DNA of 64,000 nt, taken from NCBI RefSeq assembly GCF_000621325.1, contig NZ_JHYQ01000008.1, positions 1 to 64,000 of the forward strand. Reading direction: 5' to 3'. Of the stretch, positions 29,101 to 37,722 are shown piece after piece (the stretch's first letter is position 1; each line of letters opens with the position of its first letter). The notes below the pieces were generated by a model. That model did not search any database and had not been told where the DNA came from. It was given only the letters and a program-made list of their open reading frames with translations. The stretch comes from Thiothrix lacustris DSM 21227 (GTDB lineage: Bacteria; Pseudomonadota; Gammaproteobacteria; Thiotrichales; Thiotrichaceae). Made by a program: the position numbers and the translations under genes.

Positions 29101-29962
29101 CTTTCTTACCACCGGCATTCATGGCGATATTGCCGCCAATGGTGGAAGCATCCTGCGAGGTTGGGTCAACGGCGAAAACCAAACCGTGTTTGCCTGCCAA
29201 ATCAGACAAACGGCGGGTAATCACCCCTGCCCCGGCACGTACTATGGCCACGCTTTTATCCACACCCGGTAAATTAGTGCGGTGTTGGACTTCACTGAGG
29301 AATTCGAGCTTTTCGGTATTGATCACCGCGCTGCGTGCATCCAGCGGTACTGCGCCGCCAGTGTAACCTGTGCCGCCCCCACGCGGTATGACGGTCAATC
29401 CCAACGCAATACACTCACCCACCAAGCCAGCCATTTCTTCTTCGGTATCCGGCGTCAGCACCACGAAAGGCAGCTCTACGCGCCAGTCGGTGGCATCAGT
29501 AACATGGGATACGCGGGCAAGGCCATCAAACTGGATGTTGTCCTTGCGGGTCAGTTTTTGCAGGCGCTTACGCGTTTTTTCACGTAAATCGTATTCATCG
29601 CTGAAAGCTTCAGCGAATCGTACCAACGCGGCGCGGGCAATCTGCGTCAGCTCTAGGCTTAATGCATTGCCATTGGCACGCTCCTCGATTTTATCGACTC
29701 TGTCGTTAAGCGTATCTAACAGGGATTGACGCCGATCACGCGTTTCCAGTAAATCGTCGTAGATGTAAGGGTTACGCTGCACCACCCACATATCCCCAAG
29801 GATTTCCTGTAGCATGTGCGAGGAAAGCCCCGTCTCACGCTTTTCACGCAAGGCTTGCAGGATTTCCCAAGCGCGGTCGCCCAACAAACGTTGCACGATT
29901 TCCTTGTCGGAGAATGAGGTGTAGTTGTAAGGAATTTCCCGGATCGGGTGGCTGGCTGTCAT
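26108..29962 (-). CDS. Giant FAD/Fe-S dehydrogenase (D-2-hydroxyglutarate/lactate dehydrogenase-like)
   Basis: 1284 residues from [14 protein letters not shown]; a start 11 codons upstream is possible. Order: N-terminal DUF3683-like region; FAD_binding_4 domain with [18 protein letters not shown] (about residue 195); FAD-oxidase C domain with [15 protein letters not shown] and GEHGIGITK; two 4Fe-4S clusters ([11 protein letters not shown] and [11 protein letters not shown]); and two CCG domains ([21 protein letters not shown], then [13 protein letters not shown]). The layout matches YdiJ-type 2-hydroxyacid dehydrogenases that feed electrons to the quinone pool. Exact substrate unknown. It is longer than E. 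coli YdiJ owing to the N-terminal region. Confidence 0.88.
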   Translation of the reverse strand: MTASHPIREIPYNYTSFSDKEIVQRLLGDRAWEILQALREKRETGLSSHMLQEILGDMWVVQRNPYIYDDLLETRDRRQSLLDTLNDRVDKIEERANGNALSLELTQIARAALVRFAEAFSDEYDLREKTRKRLQKLTRKDNIQFDGLARVSHVTDATDWRVELPFVVLTPDTEEEMAGLVGECIALGLTVIPRGGGTGYTGGAVPLDARSAVINTEKLEFLSEVQHRTNLPGVDKSVAIVRAGAGVITRRLSDLAGKHGLVFAVDPTSQDASTIGGNIAMNAGGKKAVLWGTALDNLLSWRMVTPDADWLEVTRLNHNLGKIHDQQTVQFSVQRFQPDGKTTKGEPQILTFEGRYFRKEGLGKDVTNKFLGGLPGIQKEGCDGLITSGEFILHRMPDQIRTVCLEFYGTDLHEAVPAIVEVKDYLDGRNDVLLSGLEHLDERYVKAVKYTPKGARGMLPKMVLIADIVGDDEKAVAESAAEVVRLANARNAEGFTAVSPEARRQFWADRSRTAAIAAHTNAFKINEDVVIPLRNLARYTEGIETINIRQSMQNKLRMIDGLLEHLAGDLPELRRVADYEASEERSSIWANKLAHAVDYLQQRRTRWEKILAVFAEPAAAHQDLLDSSALAAQRPQDRIIDLLLRRELRISYRKEIVRPLQEMFAGRELEPLMQAMEKIHRKIRTGRLFVALHMHAGDGNVHTNIPVNSNDYGMLHEAERMVDAIMVLARELDGVISGEHGIGITKFQYLEEREIREFAEYKQDIDPHGHFNKGKLLQGSGLQNAYTPSLRLVEREALLLEHNELGALNNDIKDCLRCGKCKPVCNTHIPRANLLYSPRNKILATGLMIEAFLYEEQTRRGISIRHFDEMNDVADHCTVCHKCLNPCPVNIDFGEVSVRMRSILRERGKKKTSPVTWASMQFLNMKDPTQISLMRTGMIKFGYKAQRFAYTLAKNTGLLGGDKPPAATLGKPAIKEQVIQFIKKPLPKGLPAKTTRAMLGLEDDSVIPILRDPVKTADKRGDAVFYFPGCGSERLFSQVGLATLAMLYETGATTVLPPGYLCCGYPQNAGGDLKKGTQISTENRVLFHRVANALSYLDIKTVLVSCGTCMDQLLKYEFEKIFPGCRLLDIHEYLLEKGVKMEGVSGIQYVYHDPCHTPMKQVNPLKVTQQLTGSNVVLSERCCGEAGTFAISRPDIASQLRFRKAESLKESIKELTGSDMAQNGNVKILTSCPACQQGLSRYADDTGMETDYIVVEMANYLLGKDWQQGFVGKAVQGGIEKVLL

Positions 29963-30051
29963 AGCGTTCACGAATGCTCTTGTGCAAAGGTGCATAGTGT
30001 AACGCGCTGCACCATTGAAAAAAACCCGTTATAACAAAGGGGATTGTTTCT

Positions 30052-30492
30052 TTACGTAGAGAGAAGGTCAAGCACCTGTATAACAGTGACACCCTGATAA
30101 GAACGTATCCGCTTGTCATTCGTCACGAAAAAATCGCAGTTATTTTCCAGTGCCGTCGCCATATGCAGCGCATCCGGTGTTCTCATTAGGGTTTCCCCAC
30201 CAATCTTTGCCGCTTTCAAGAAAGTTGCCATACTTAAGCCAAATACAGAAAAATGACCGGAATGCAGCAACAATCCCTCGTACTCGGCAACGATGTCATG
30301 CGCACCATCCCGATAGGGCTTAATGAGCAACTCCGTGAGAGTCAGTTCGCCCGTACAAGCGGTGATCTCATCCCGATCAATCATTTCAAACAACGGTTTG
30401 ACAGCATCGAAAAAGATCTCATGCCCTTCCACGAAATAGATAAACGGATTGGTATCAAAATAGACGCTTTTGCCCTTCACTTGCTCCAACAT
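30052..30492 (-). CDS. PIN-domain ribonuclease toxin (VapC-like)
   Basis: 146 residues. PIN-domain acidic residues are in VYFDTNPFIYFVEG (first Asp), LTLTELLIKP (Glu), RTPDALHMATALEN (Asp) and FFVTNDKRI (last Asp). Such toxins cleave RNA. Lies 2 bases after the AbrB-like antitoxin gene, the usual antitoxin-first order. Confidence 0.85.
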   Translation of the reverse strand: MLEQVKGKSVYFDTNPFIYFVEGHEIFFDAVKPLFEMIDRDEITACTGELTLTELLIKPYRDGAHDIVAEYEGLLLHSGHFSVFGLSMATFLKAAKIGGETLMRTPDALHMATALENNCDFFVTNDKRIRSYQGVTVIQVLDLLST

Positions 30493-30494
30493 GC

Positions 30495-30749
30495 TTATCT
30501 ATCCCACTCATCACGCTGGCTAGAAATGAAGGCATCTGCTTCCTTAGCGGTGGCATAGGTGCGCTTTTTACCGACTCCGGCATAGCGGAAAATACTCTCG
30601 CGGCGTTGTGTTATCTGGGCAGGGCGCATAAAAACACCATTACTGCGAATGAAATATTCAATATAGGTATCTGGCTTGGCGTGAAGAAACGCCATCACAT
30701 CTTTAGGAAGTGTGATTTGATTTTTTTCCCGTACTCGTATCATTGCCAT
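30495..30749 (-). CDS. AbrB/MazE-like antitoxin
   Basis: 84 residues from ATG (a GTG at 30758 is also possible). The N-terminus MIRVREKNQITLPKDVMAFL is a SpoVT-AbrB swapped-hairpin DNA-binding domain. The C-terminal half (RYAGVGKKRTYATAKEADAF) would wrap the toxin. Upstream, 30772-30788 has the perfect inverted repeat AGAAAAT-AGG-ATTTTCT, a likely autoregulatory operator. Confidence 0.8.
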   Translation of the reverse strand: MAMIRVREKNQITLPKDVMAFLHAKPDTYIEYFIRSNGVFMRPAQITQRRESIFRYAGVGKKRTYATAKEADAFISSQRDEWDR

Positions 30750-30771
30750 GATAATCACCGCAGAAGTTGTT

Positions 30772-30815
30772 AGAAAATAGGATTTTCTTACTATATTCTT
30801 AACTTACCCGTAAGT
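30772..30815. promoter_or_regulatory. Operator-like palindromes upstream of the toxin-antitoxin pair
   Basis: Two perfect palindromes: AGAAAAT-AGG-ATTTTCT (30772-30788) and ACTTAC-CC-GTAAGT (30802-30815). AbrB-type antitoxins commonly repress their own promoter through such sites. Confidence 0.45.
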
Positions 30816-30836
30816 ACATAACACTATTTCTCATCA

Positions 30837-31328
30837 TCACCACAAACGCTGACCAGCGGCAATTTTGGCAAGCACGTATTGCTGAAAGGCGGGTGAGCCA
30901 TACGCAATGGCTTGTTGTTCGCGTTGGATCTTGCCATTGATAACGTCTTGTTCCAGATACACCAAGGGGCGATTGTGCTGTTCGGCGAATTGTTTGAGCC
31001 AGTTCAAGGCGCGGGGGGGAATGCGTTTACCGACGGGAATGGCGACATCAACGGGCATACCCTGCCATTGGAACTTATTGAATAGCACCATGACTTTGGC
31101 TTCATGCGGCCTCATCCAATCGGGTAGCGGGCTATTGGGAATGACCCAGCCACAGTTGAAGTTATCACAAGGGTCGAGCGGACGATTGGCATAATCATTA
31201 CAACCTTTACCCGTACTGTGTGGGCAGGGGCAACCGGGATAGACATCCGTACCCTTGATATTCATTTGCACCCAGCCGTCACAACAGGCGGTACAGGGCT
31301 GGCATTGGCGATTTGACAATTTTCTCAT
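30837..31328 (-). CDS. Cys-cluster protein, YkgJ-like
   Basis: 163 residues. The N-terminus is Cys-rich: QPCTACCDGW, YPGCPCPHSTGKGCNDY, RPLDPCDNFNCGW. The CxxCC-like cluster resembles the zinc/iron-chelating YkgJ/FliB-type domain. The C-terminal half has no Cys. It may be a metal-binding modification factor. Function uncertain. Preceded by the porin terminator. Confidence 0.6.
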   Translation of the reverse strand: MRKLSNRQCQPCTACCDGWVQMNIKGTDVYPGCPCPHSTGKGCNDYANRPLDPCDNFNCGWVIPNSPLPDWMRPHEAKVMVLFNKFQWQGMPVDVAIPVGKRIPPRALNWLKQFAEQHNRPLVYLEQDVINGKIQREQQAIAYGSPAFQQYVLAKIAAGQRLW

Positions 31329-31343
31329 GCCCTAATCATAACG

Positions 31344-31371
31344 AGAAAAGGCTCCCGAAGGAGCCTTTTCT
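31344..31371 (-). terminator. Terminator of the porin gene
   Basis: On the minus strand AGAAAAGGCTCC-TTCG-GGAGCCTTTTCT: a perfect 12-bp stem with a UUCG tetraloop and T run. Confidence 0.9.
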
Positions 31372-31400
31372 TTAACTGTCAACTAAAGTCCAGAAGGATC

Positions 31401-32384
31401 TTAGAATTCAGTCACTAAGCCAACTTGAGTAGCCGTGATCTTGTCAGTAACATTAATATCATGCTTAGGATTTTCACGCTCATTCCACATCAGGTAAGTA
31501 GAAGTCTTTTTGCCCAGAGCATAATCAACACCAACAGTGGTATTGGTCTCTTCGCCACCAGTGTCACGATCGCTTGAACCGTAGCCAGCTTTCAACGTTG
31601 CAGCGCCAGTTTTGAAACCACCAGCAACATACATGTTGGTATCAGTAGCAGTGCCAGCCGGGAAACCAGCAGTCTCAGCCGCAGCACCGTCGCCTTCAAC
31701 TGTTTCATATACGAAGTTAGCGAAATGACCAGCTTCATGCTTATAGCCAAGACCAAGGTTGATGTCAGTACCAACGTTATCAACAGCAGTGTAGCCTAAA
31801 CCAGCATAAATAGGGCCATTGCTGTAGTTAACCATGGCAGTGTTAGCAGGGTTATTTAAAGCGGTACCAGCAGTGTTAACTGTGTCGTCACCCAAAACGT
31901 CAGTGCTGTGAGCAACAGCAAAGCCAACAGGGCCAAACTTGTTGATGTAAGCAACTGCGTTGTTTACACGGTGTTTATCAGCCGCGATGATTTCAGACAT
32001 TTCAGCTTGATTGTTGTCAGCAAACGCATCCAAGCCAGAAGTAGCCAGTTTAGCTGGGGTGTCATGCTTACCAACGCGAACTTCACCGAAGCCGCCTTTC
32101 AAGCCAACAAACTGGTTACGTGAACCTAGGTTGGTACCATCACCGTCAATGTCTACGCTCATTTCTAAGCCGTAAGTAGCAGCCAAGCCGTTATCCAGCT
32201 CAGTTGAACCTTTGATGCCGAAACGTGAAGTGTTGTTTTCAACAACAACGTCTGCGTCGGTATCAGCGCCAGTATCCAATGTACCAACAGTAGCGTGCAG
32301 TTTGCCGTACAGAGTAGTATCAGCCATTGCAACAGCAGGTGCGATCAGTGCAGTAGCAACTGCGATTACGAGTAATTTTTTCAT
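31401..32384 (-). CDS. Gram-negative general porin
   Basis: 327 residues. Signal peptide ending AMAD; mature protein begins TTLYGKLHATVG, and it ends with a C-terminal Phe (ATQVGLVTEF), the outer-membrane beta-barrel signature. Motifs RFGIKGSTELDNGLAATYGLE and VGLKGGFGEVRVGKHDTP match Omp32/porin_4 proteins. Trimeric passive diffusion channel expected. Own terminator, so monocistronic. Confidence 0.92.
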   Translation of the reverse strand: MKKLLVIAVATALIAPAVAMADTTLYGKLHATVGTLDTGADTDADVVVENNTSRFGIKGSTELDNGLAATYGLEMSVDIDGDGTNLGSRNQFVGLKGGFGEVRVGKHDTPAKLATSGLDAFADNNQAEMSEIIAADKHRVNNAVAYINKFGPVGFAVAHSTDVLGDDTVNTAGTALNNPANTAMVNYSNGPIYAGLGYTAVDNVGTDINLGLGYKHEAGHFANFVYETVEGDGAAAETAGFPAGTATDTNMYVAGGFKTGAATLKAGYGSSDRDTGGEETNTTVGVDYALGKKTSTYLMWNERENPKHDINVTDKITATQVGLVTEF

Positions 32385-32613
32385 GAGTCGACTCCTATTA
32401 GAAGGTTTGTCCTGTCAATTAAGATTTGATTTCGATTTGTTCAATCTGACGGGACTATTTATACATCCCTTGCCAGCGTCTTGCAACAGCTTTTTTGCAA
32501 ATACGCTACAAATTTTACTGCCAATGTTGCAAAAATGCCACAAATATTGTTGACTAAAACGGCAGAATCCTGACAAGCGGTAGTATCTGTAATTTCAAAC
32601 GCTTAGATGCGAT

Positions 32614-32644
32614 AAAGCCACAGGTAATAACACGCTGTGGCTTT
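32614..32644 (-). terminator. Terminator after rpsI
   Basis: AAAGCCACAG / CTGTGGCTTT, a perfect 10-bp stem with 11-base loop, 47 bases after the rpsI stop, weak T tail. The rest of the 307-base gap to the porin gene holds the porin promoter region, with AT-rich stretches but no site I can place firmly. Confidence 0.65.
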
Positions 32645-32691
32645 GTTGATACACACTGAACCTTTTCGAATAACCGAAAAGAACGGTGAGT

Positions 32692-33084
32692 TTAACGCTT
32701 GGAGAACTGGGTAGCGCGACGTGCTTTGTGCAAGCCGACTTTCTTCCGTTCAACCTTACGAGCGTCACGAGTCAGGAAGCCTTCAGACTTCAACTCAGCA
32801 CGCAGGGTTTCATCATATTGCAACAGTGCACGGGCAATACCGAGGCGGATAGCGCCGGACTGACCAGTAATCCCACCACCCGCAACGGTAACTTGGATAT
32901 CAAACTTTTCTGCCATCTTAACAGTATGCAGCGGCTGGCGAACAACCATGCTTGCTGTTTCGCGACCGAAGAAATCACCCAGTGCTTTGCCGTTAACAGT
33001 GATCGCACCGCTACCTGCGCGCATGAATACGCGGGCAGATGAAGATTTGCGACGACCGGTTCCGTAATATTGTGTTTCAGCCAT
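32692..33084 (-). CDS. rpsI: 30S ribosomal protein S9
   Basis: 130 residues, normal length. [21 protein letters not shown] at the start and the C-terminal RRATQFSKR that reaches the ribosomal P site. Follows rplM by 17 bases, the universal rplM-rpsI operon. Confidence 0.98.
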   Translation of the reverse strand: MAETQYYGTGRRKSSSARVFMRAGSGAITVNGKALGDFFGRETASMVVRQPLHTVKMAEKFDIQVTVAGGGITGQSGAIRLGIARALLQYDETLRAELKSEGFLTRDARKVERKKVGLHKARRATQFSKR

Positions 33085-33101
33085 TTCTAATTCCTACCCG
33101 A

Positions 33102-33530
33102 TCAAAAGTCCAGCGCTTGCGGCTGCTGTGCTTGGTGGTTATGTTCTGTGCCAGCGTAAACTTTCATTTTACGGTACATGGCGCGACCCAATGGATTTTT
33201 TGGCAGCATGCCTTTGACAGCGAGTTCAATCACTCGGCCTGGTGCACGTTGTTGCATTTTCTCAAAGGTAAAAGCACGCATGTTACCGATATAGCCGGTA
33301 TGGTGATAATAGGTCTTATCTTTGAATTTGTTACCCGTGATACCAACCTTGTCAGCGTTGATGATGACGATGTAGTCGCCGGTATCAACGTGCGGGGTGT
33401 ACTCTGGCTTGTGCTTGCCACGCAAACGCCGGGCAACTTCGGAGGCCAAACGGCCTAGCGCCTTACCTTCGGCATCAACGACGAACCAATCGCGTTTTAC
33501 CTCAGCCGGCTTTGCACTGAATGTTTTCAT
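33102..33530 (-). CDS. rplM: 50S ribosomal protein L13
   Basis: 142 residues from [20 protein letters not shown], the standard L13 start; an in-frame extension to 33638 is leader sequence. Motifs [18 protein letters not shown] and [18 protein letters not shown]. First gene of the operon with rpsI. Confidence 0.98.
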   Translation of the reverse strand: MKTFSAKPAEVKRDWFVVDAEGKALGRLASEVARRLRGKHKPEYTPHVDTGDYIVIINADKVGITGNKFKDKTYYHHTGYIGNMRAFTFEKMQQRAPGRVIELAVKGMLPKNPLGRAMYRKMKVYAGTEHNHQAQQPQALDF

Positions 33531-33660
33531 CTTGCTCAATCCACTTCTTAAATCTGTTTTGCCGATCCGCCCCAAACCTTGAGAAGGTGGGGGAACGAAG
33601 AAACGGCGCATTTTAGGGGAATCGCGACTGTTTCTCAAGTGTTAACGCACTGCCATCGAC

Positions 33661-33690
33661 AAAAAAATGCCTCACGCACAACGGGAGGCA
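33661..33690 (-). terminator. Terminator-like hairpin C, upstream of rplM
   Basis: On the minus strand TGCCTC and GAGGCA pair and are followed by TTTTTTT. Third of three tandem minus-strand terminators between the glycosyltransferase gene and rplM. Confidence 0.7.
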
Positions 33691-33713
33691 AGTATTTAAG
33701 AGACAAACACATG

Positions 33714-33741
33714 AAAAAAATGAGCGACCCACATAGCGCTC
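33714..33741 (-). terminator. Terminator-like hairpin B, upstream of rplM
   Basis: On the minus strand GAGCG-CTATGTGGGT-CGCTC followed by ATTTTTTT. Confidence 0.65.
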
Positions 33742-33760
33742 CCTTCACGAAAAAGAGAGA

Positions 33761-33788
33761 CAAAAAAACGCGGCTCAGGTGAGCCGCG
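33761..33788 (-). terminator. Terminator A, after the glycosyltransferase operon
   Basis: On the minus strand CGCGGCTCA-CC-TGAGCCGCG, a perfect 9-bp stem, followed by TTTTTTTG. Strong intrinsic terminator about 60 bases after the glycosyltransferase stop. Confidence 0.88.
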
Positions 33789-33849
33789 CAATTACCACCA
33801 AAGGAGGATGGAGGAGTGTTAAATCGGTAGTAAACAATATGAGAATATA

Positions 33850-34953
33850 CTAATATTCCAATCTTTCCTTGTCAACATCCTGTAACAAATTTGGTGAAAA
33901 TTTTTCATATTTTTCATATTTATGGTGCACAGGCGCACCTAAAGAGGGCGTATGCAATACGACCCTACCAATGACCGGGCGTAGGGTCGTATTGCATACG
34001 CCCTCTTTGCACCCAAAATCTTCCAACCAATAAGCCTTTTGCACGCTAATCATCCTGCAAACGGCTAAGGGCAGCTTCTGATAACGCTTACCCAATCGGA
34101 AACCAATCAGTTTTACCAAGGTTTGCAAAGCAGCTAAGGGCAACAACCAAGCCTTGCGTTTATACAAATAACGAATCAGTGAGCGCACGTAAACCCATGC
34201 CTCCCTATCCGGCGCACCGACAGCCTTCATTAAAGGCTCTTCAGAAGCATGAAATACGCCCACATCAAAATAGCGCCGAAACATTTGCCACAACGTATAA
34301 CGGTGTGAATGCTCCACCGTACTTTCTGCCGAATACACGGCTTTCCAACCCGCCAACAACAGGCGTGCCGCCACGTAACTGTCTTCACTGACAATAATAT
34401 GTTGTGGAAACCCGCCGATACTCCGTAATGCACTGGCGCGATACACCGCATACACGTCTGACGCAAACGCCGCTCGATAGCCCATGGCTTTGAAACTCTC
34501 ACGGTCACGCACGGAAGAGATTGCCGGATAAGTAAACCCACGCGCATGACATTCGAGCAAATCAGCACCGGCACGTGGCAAATGTCGCCCGTACACCATC
34601 CCCACATGGCTATCCGCATCGCAATGCCGCAGCAAGGTTTCCAGCGAATCAGCTTGTTTGAGGATGGCATCCTGAGTCAGGTAAACCAGAAACTCAGCAT
34701 CAGGACACAACTCTGCCGCCCGTTGGCGCGTACCACCGTGACTAAAATCACGCGGGTGAATACGCTGCACCTCCAGCCCCGCCGCCATAGCCAATTCTGC
34801 TGTATGGTCTTCTGACAGCGAATCAATCACCAGATAGCGCCCAGCTTGCACTGTCTGCTGCTGGATAGCCTTGATCCATTCCGGCCACAAACGCCCCGCA
34901 TTGCGAGTCAACACAATAACGGCCACATCAGGGCGCTGAATTATCGTTGTCAT
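33850..34953 (-). CDS. Family 2 glycosyltransferase (rhamnosyltransferase-like), with palindrome-encoded tail
   Basis: 367 residues. GT-A fold: VAVIVLTRNAGRLWPEWIKAI at the N-terminus, VIDSLSEDHT, and a later VSEDSYVAARLLLAGWK block typical of rhamnosyl/dolichol-type transferases. Probably decorates lipopolysaccharide or another surface glycan. The last ~45 residues (from about GCKEGVCNTTLRPVIG) are encoded by a long perfect palindrome and a short KYEKYEKF repeat, so the C-terminus seems to have been rewritten by a repeat insertion. Confidence 0.82.
   Translation of the reverse strand: MTTIIQRPDVAVIVLTRNAGRLWPEWIKAIQQQTVQAGRYLVIDSLSEDHTAELAMAAGLEVQRIHPRDFSHGGTRQRAAELCPDAEFLVYLTQDAILKQADSLETLLRHCDADSHVGMVYGRHLPRAGADLLECHARGFTYPAISSVRDRESFKAMGYRAAFASDVYAVYRASALRSIGGFPQHIIVSEDSYVAARLLLAGWKAVYSAESTVEHSHRYTLWQMFRRYFDVGVFHASEEPLMKAVGAPDREAWVYVRSLIRYLYKRKAWLLPLAALQTLVKLIGFRLGKRYQKLPLAVCRMISVQKAYWLEDFGCKEGVCNTTLRPVIGRVVLHTPSLGAPVHHKYEKYEKFSPNLLQDVDKERLEY
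33941..34008. repeat. Perfect 28-bp inverted repeat inside the glycosyltransferase 3' end
   Basis: Arms at 33941-33968 (beginning AAAGAGGGCGTATGCAATAC) and 33981-34008 are perfect reverse complements, with a 12-base loop. The motif GGGCGTATGCAATACG resembles dispersed palindromes found in several bacterial genomes. The element lies within coding sequence. Confidence 0.9.
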
Positions 34954-34974
34954 AGTTATCCCCCTGTTTACTGT

Positions 34975-35880
34975 TTACGCAAAAAGCAGCAACGCCAAAT
35001 TACCCAGAACGCCTTGCTTAAATAGCCGGTGATGTAAAATATGTTGCCGCCGTCGCCAACCTTGCAGATAACGCAACCCGGCTAATGCCTCCACCTGCTT
35101 ATAATCCTGTACATTCAGACGTCCACCGAAGCGATGCAGAAAAACTTCCGCTTGCTGGCTCCACGCTTCTACCCGCGCACTCAAACCATCCAGTTTCGCA
35201 GGCTCCGCCCCAATCAAATTATGATCATGCTGTCGATACAAAAGTAGTGGATGAGGCAAAGCCTGAATCTGCCCAAACCAAGCACACACCAACGCCAACC
35301 AACGATCATGCTCCATTGCCCGCAACGGCAACGGAAAAGCCATATTCGCAGCAGCACGATTGAAAGCCGCCGCACACCCAGTCACCACATTGTTCAACAA
35401 ATAGGCTTGTTTACGCTGCATCACATCAAAGTTGCGGTAATCCCAAAACGACACCGCCTGCAATGACCGCCCCTCATCCACCACCACCAGATCAGAATGC
35501 ACCAGTAACGGCATATCCTCACCGTATTGCGCCTCCATCCGACGTAACGTGGTGTATTGCAACTCCACTTTCTCCGGGAACCACACGTCATCCTGATCAC
35601 AAAACATCAGACACTGCGCGGTGCTAGCCTCCACCAAACGGCTGAAGCTCAACTTACTTCCCAAATGATTACCATCCAGCAATAAACCCGCCAGCTTTTC
35701 AGGGTGTGCCGCCTGCCACTTCAATAGGATACGCAAGGTCTGATCTGACGAACCATCATCTCTAACCAATAACTGCCAATCCTGAAACGTCTGCTTCTCT
35801 AGCGACGCCAATAATTCAGCCAGCCAACGCTCCCCGTTCCAAGTCGACAGCAAAATTTGTACACGTGACGTATCCATCAT
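34975..35880 (-). CDS. Family 2 glycosyltransferase
   Basis: 301 residues. VQILLSTWNGERWLAELLASLEKQ, then LVRDDGSSDQTL and the DxD-like FCDQDDVWFPEKVE: a GT2 similar to rhamnan/O-antigen synthesis enzymes. Upstream of the other glycosyltransferase with 21 bases between; same operon. Its start overlaps a small ORF by 4 bases (ATGA). Confidence 0.85.
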   Translation of the reverse strand: MMDTSRVQILLSTWNGERWLAELLASLEKQTFQDWQLLVRDDGSSDQTLRILLKWQAAHPEKLAGLLLDGNHLGSKLSFSRLVEASTAQCLMFCDQDDVWFPEKVELQYTTLRRMEAQYGEDMPLLVHSDLVVVDEGRSLQAVSFWDYRNFDVMQRKQAYLLNNVVTGCAAAFNRAAANMAFPLPLRAMEHDRWLALVCAWFGQIQALPHPLLLYRQHDHNLIGAEPAKLDGLSARVEAWSQQAEVFLHRFGGRLNVQDYKQVEALAGLRYLQGWRRRQHILHHRLFKQGVLGNLALLLFA

Positions 35881-36059
35881 GTTGCTTCAAACCACCCACG
35901 CCACCATTTTGCCGCCGAACGATCTTGCAAGAACAAACGCAAGCGAATACTGTACCAAATCAACATCGCCTTAATACCGGGACTAAAACAACGCCCGCGC
36001 CCTGATGAAAAACGAAAGGCCAATGCATACACAAACAGCTTCATTGGGCTCAAAATCAT
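35877..36059 (-). CDS. Small basic/hydrophobic ORF coupled to the glycosyltransferase
   Basis: 60 residues (or 55 from the second Met), Arg/Phe/Trp-rich with two hydrophobic segments (MKLFVYALAFRF, KAMLIWYSIRLRLFL). The ATGA overlap with the downstream glycosyltransferase favours a real gene. Family not recognised; could be a degraded piece of a larger gene. Confidence 0.35.
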   Translation of the reverse strand: MILSPMKLFVYALAFRFSSGRGRCFSPGIKAMLIWYSIRLRLFLQDRSAAKWWRGWFEAT

Positions 36060-36300
36060 ACCCGCCTCCTGTTATTATTTTTTACTATTGACCGAGGTAA
36101 CCCCTAATTATGCCCATAGCCTTGGTGATTGTATTACCACCTACTGTCCAGTGACTGAACACAATCGTGTTAATTAATAGTACAAATCAAAACCTCTAAA
36201 CAAAATGAATGGCAACGTTAGCCCTTGGGTTCTTTTTCTATAGTTTGCTAAACTCGCGCTGCTTCATCAGACATCCATCTTTCAGAGTCAATCGCATTTA

Positions 36301-37251
36301 ATGATCACACAAAAAACCTCCGGCAAACATTTCTTACACCCGCGCTACTGGCTGACTTGGTTCGGTCTGGGCTTTCTGTGGCTGTTGGTGCAACTGCCGT
36401 GGGGCGTGCAAATGTGGCTGGGCAAGCAATTCGGCTTACTCATGTTTTACCTGTTACCCAAACGTCGGGAAATTTGCTGCATCAATCTGGAACTCGCCTT
36501 CCCCGAACGCACTGCGGCGGAACGCGCCCAGCTCAACCGCGAGCACTTCATCTCGCTGGGGCGCGGCTTACTGGAAACCGCCCTGAGCTGGTGGGGCGAC
36601 GATGACAAACTGGCACAGCAAACCGACATCGAAGGGCTGGAAAACCTGCAAGCAGCGATGCAACAAGGCGGCGTAGTATTGCTCAGCGCCCATTTCACCA
36701 GCCTCGAACTTGGCGGACGTTTAATCGCACAACGCATCCCGCTACACGTTATTTACCGCCCGCACCAGAACCCGCTGATCGAATGGCGTGTCGCCCGTTT
36801 GCGCTCGAAACGTTACGGCAAAGCCATCTCCCGCGACAATATCCGCGACATGCTTCGCAGCCTGCAACAAGGGCATGTGGTGTGGTATGCGCAAGATCAG
36901 AATTTCGGGCATAAAAACGCCGTATTCGCGCCTTTTTTCGGCATAGAAGCCGCCACCAACACTGCCACCAGCCGCCTCAGCAAACTTGGCAAAGCGCAAG
37001 TCGTGCCGTTTTTCACGCTGCGAACTGCTACCGGCTATCAATTACGTTTCCTGCCAGCACTTGAAAATTTTCCCAGTGAAGCCATACTTGACGACACAAC
37101 CCGAATAAACAACCTCATTGAGCAACAGGTACGCGAGTTCCCCGCCCAATATTTATGGACACACCGCCGCTTCAAGGATGACCCCTCCGGCGGCAACCGA
37201 TACATTCTCTATTCCAAGGAAAACCAATGCAAATCGCACAAAATACCGTAG
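36301..37251 (+). CDS. Lipid A lauroyl-type acyltransferase (LpxL/HtrB family), copy 1
   Basis: 316 residues. N-terminal membrane anchor (WLTWFGLGFLWLLVQLPW), the catalytic HX4E motif in SAHFTSLELGGR, and YAQDQNFGHKNAVFAPFFG. Transfers an acyl chain to lipid A at the inner membrane. The 3' end overlaps slyD by 25 bases. A second paralogue lies at 41643. Confidence 0.88.
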   Translation: MITQKTSGKHFLHPRYWLTWFGLGFLWLLVQLPWGVQMWLGKQFGLLMFYLLPKRREICCINLELAFPERTAAERAQLNREHFISLGRGLLETALSWWGDDDKLAQQTDIEGLENLQAAMQQGGVVLLSAHFTSLELGGRLIAQRIPLHVIYRPHQNPLIEWRVARLRSKRYGKAISRDNIRDMLRSLQQGHVVWYAQDQNFGHKNAVFAPFFGIEAATNTATSRLSKLGKAQVVPFFTLRTATGYQLRFLPALENFPSEAILDDTTRINNLIEQQVREFPAQYLWTHRRFKDDPSGGNRYILYSKENQCKSHKIP

Positions 37252-37718
37252 TCACCATGACTTACACCCTCACTGATGACAAAGGTCAAGTGCTAGACCA
37301 AGCTGATGCTACCCAACCGTTTGCCTACCTGCATGGCGCAAGCAACATTATTCCAGGGTTAGAAGCACAGTTGGAAGGTAAGCAAGCCAATGACAGCATG
37401 ATCGTTACCGTCGCTCCAACTGAAGCCTACGGTGAATACGACGAGCGCATGACCCAGCAAGTGCCACGCAGCATGTTTGAAGGTGTCCCCGAAGAGCAAA
37501 TCGTCGCGGGTGCTGCTTTCCATGCCCAAACAGGCGCGGGCAACCAGACCATTCGCATTGCAGCCGTCGACAATGACACTGTTACCATCGACGCCAACCA
37601 CCCACTGGCGGGCGTTACCTTGACGTTTGATGTCAGCATTATCAGCGTCCGCGCCGCTTCTGAAGAAGAAGTTGCCCACGGCCACGCACACGGTGAAGGC
37701 GGCCACCACCACCATTAA
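37227..37718 (+). CDS. slyD: FKBP-type peptidyl-prolyl isomerase SlyD
   Basis: 163 residues. FKBP domain with MTYTLTDDKGQVLDQAD and ASNIIPGLEAQLEGK, an insert-in-flap domain, then a His-rich metal-binding tail (HGHAHGEGGHHHH), the SlyD hallmark. Prolyl isomerase and Ni chaperone. Overlaps the lpxL-like gene. Confidence 0.9.
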   Translation: MQIAQNTVVTMTYTLTDDKGQVLDQADATQPFAYLHGASNIIPGLEAQLEGKQANDSMIVTVAPTEAYGEYDERMTQQVPRSMFEGVPEEQIVAGAAFHAQTGAGNQTIRIAAVDNDTVTIDANHPLAGVTLTFDVSIISVRAASEEEVAHGHAHGEGGHHHH

Positions 37719-37722
37719 GCCC

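Noticed and set aside
33579-33782. Small ORF upstream of rplM on the plus strand
   Set aside because: Spans two terminator hairpins, Lys/Arg-rich low-complexity, no supporting features.
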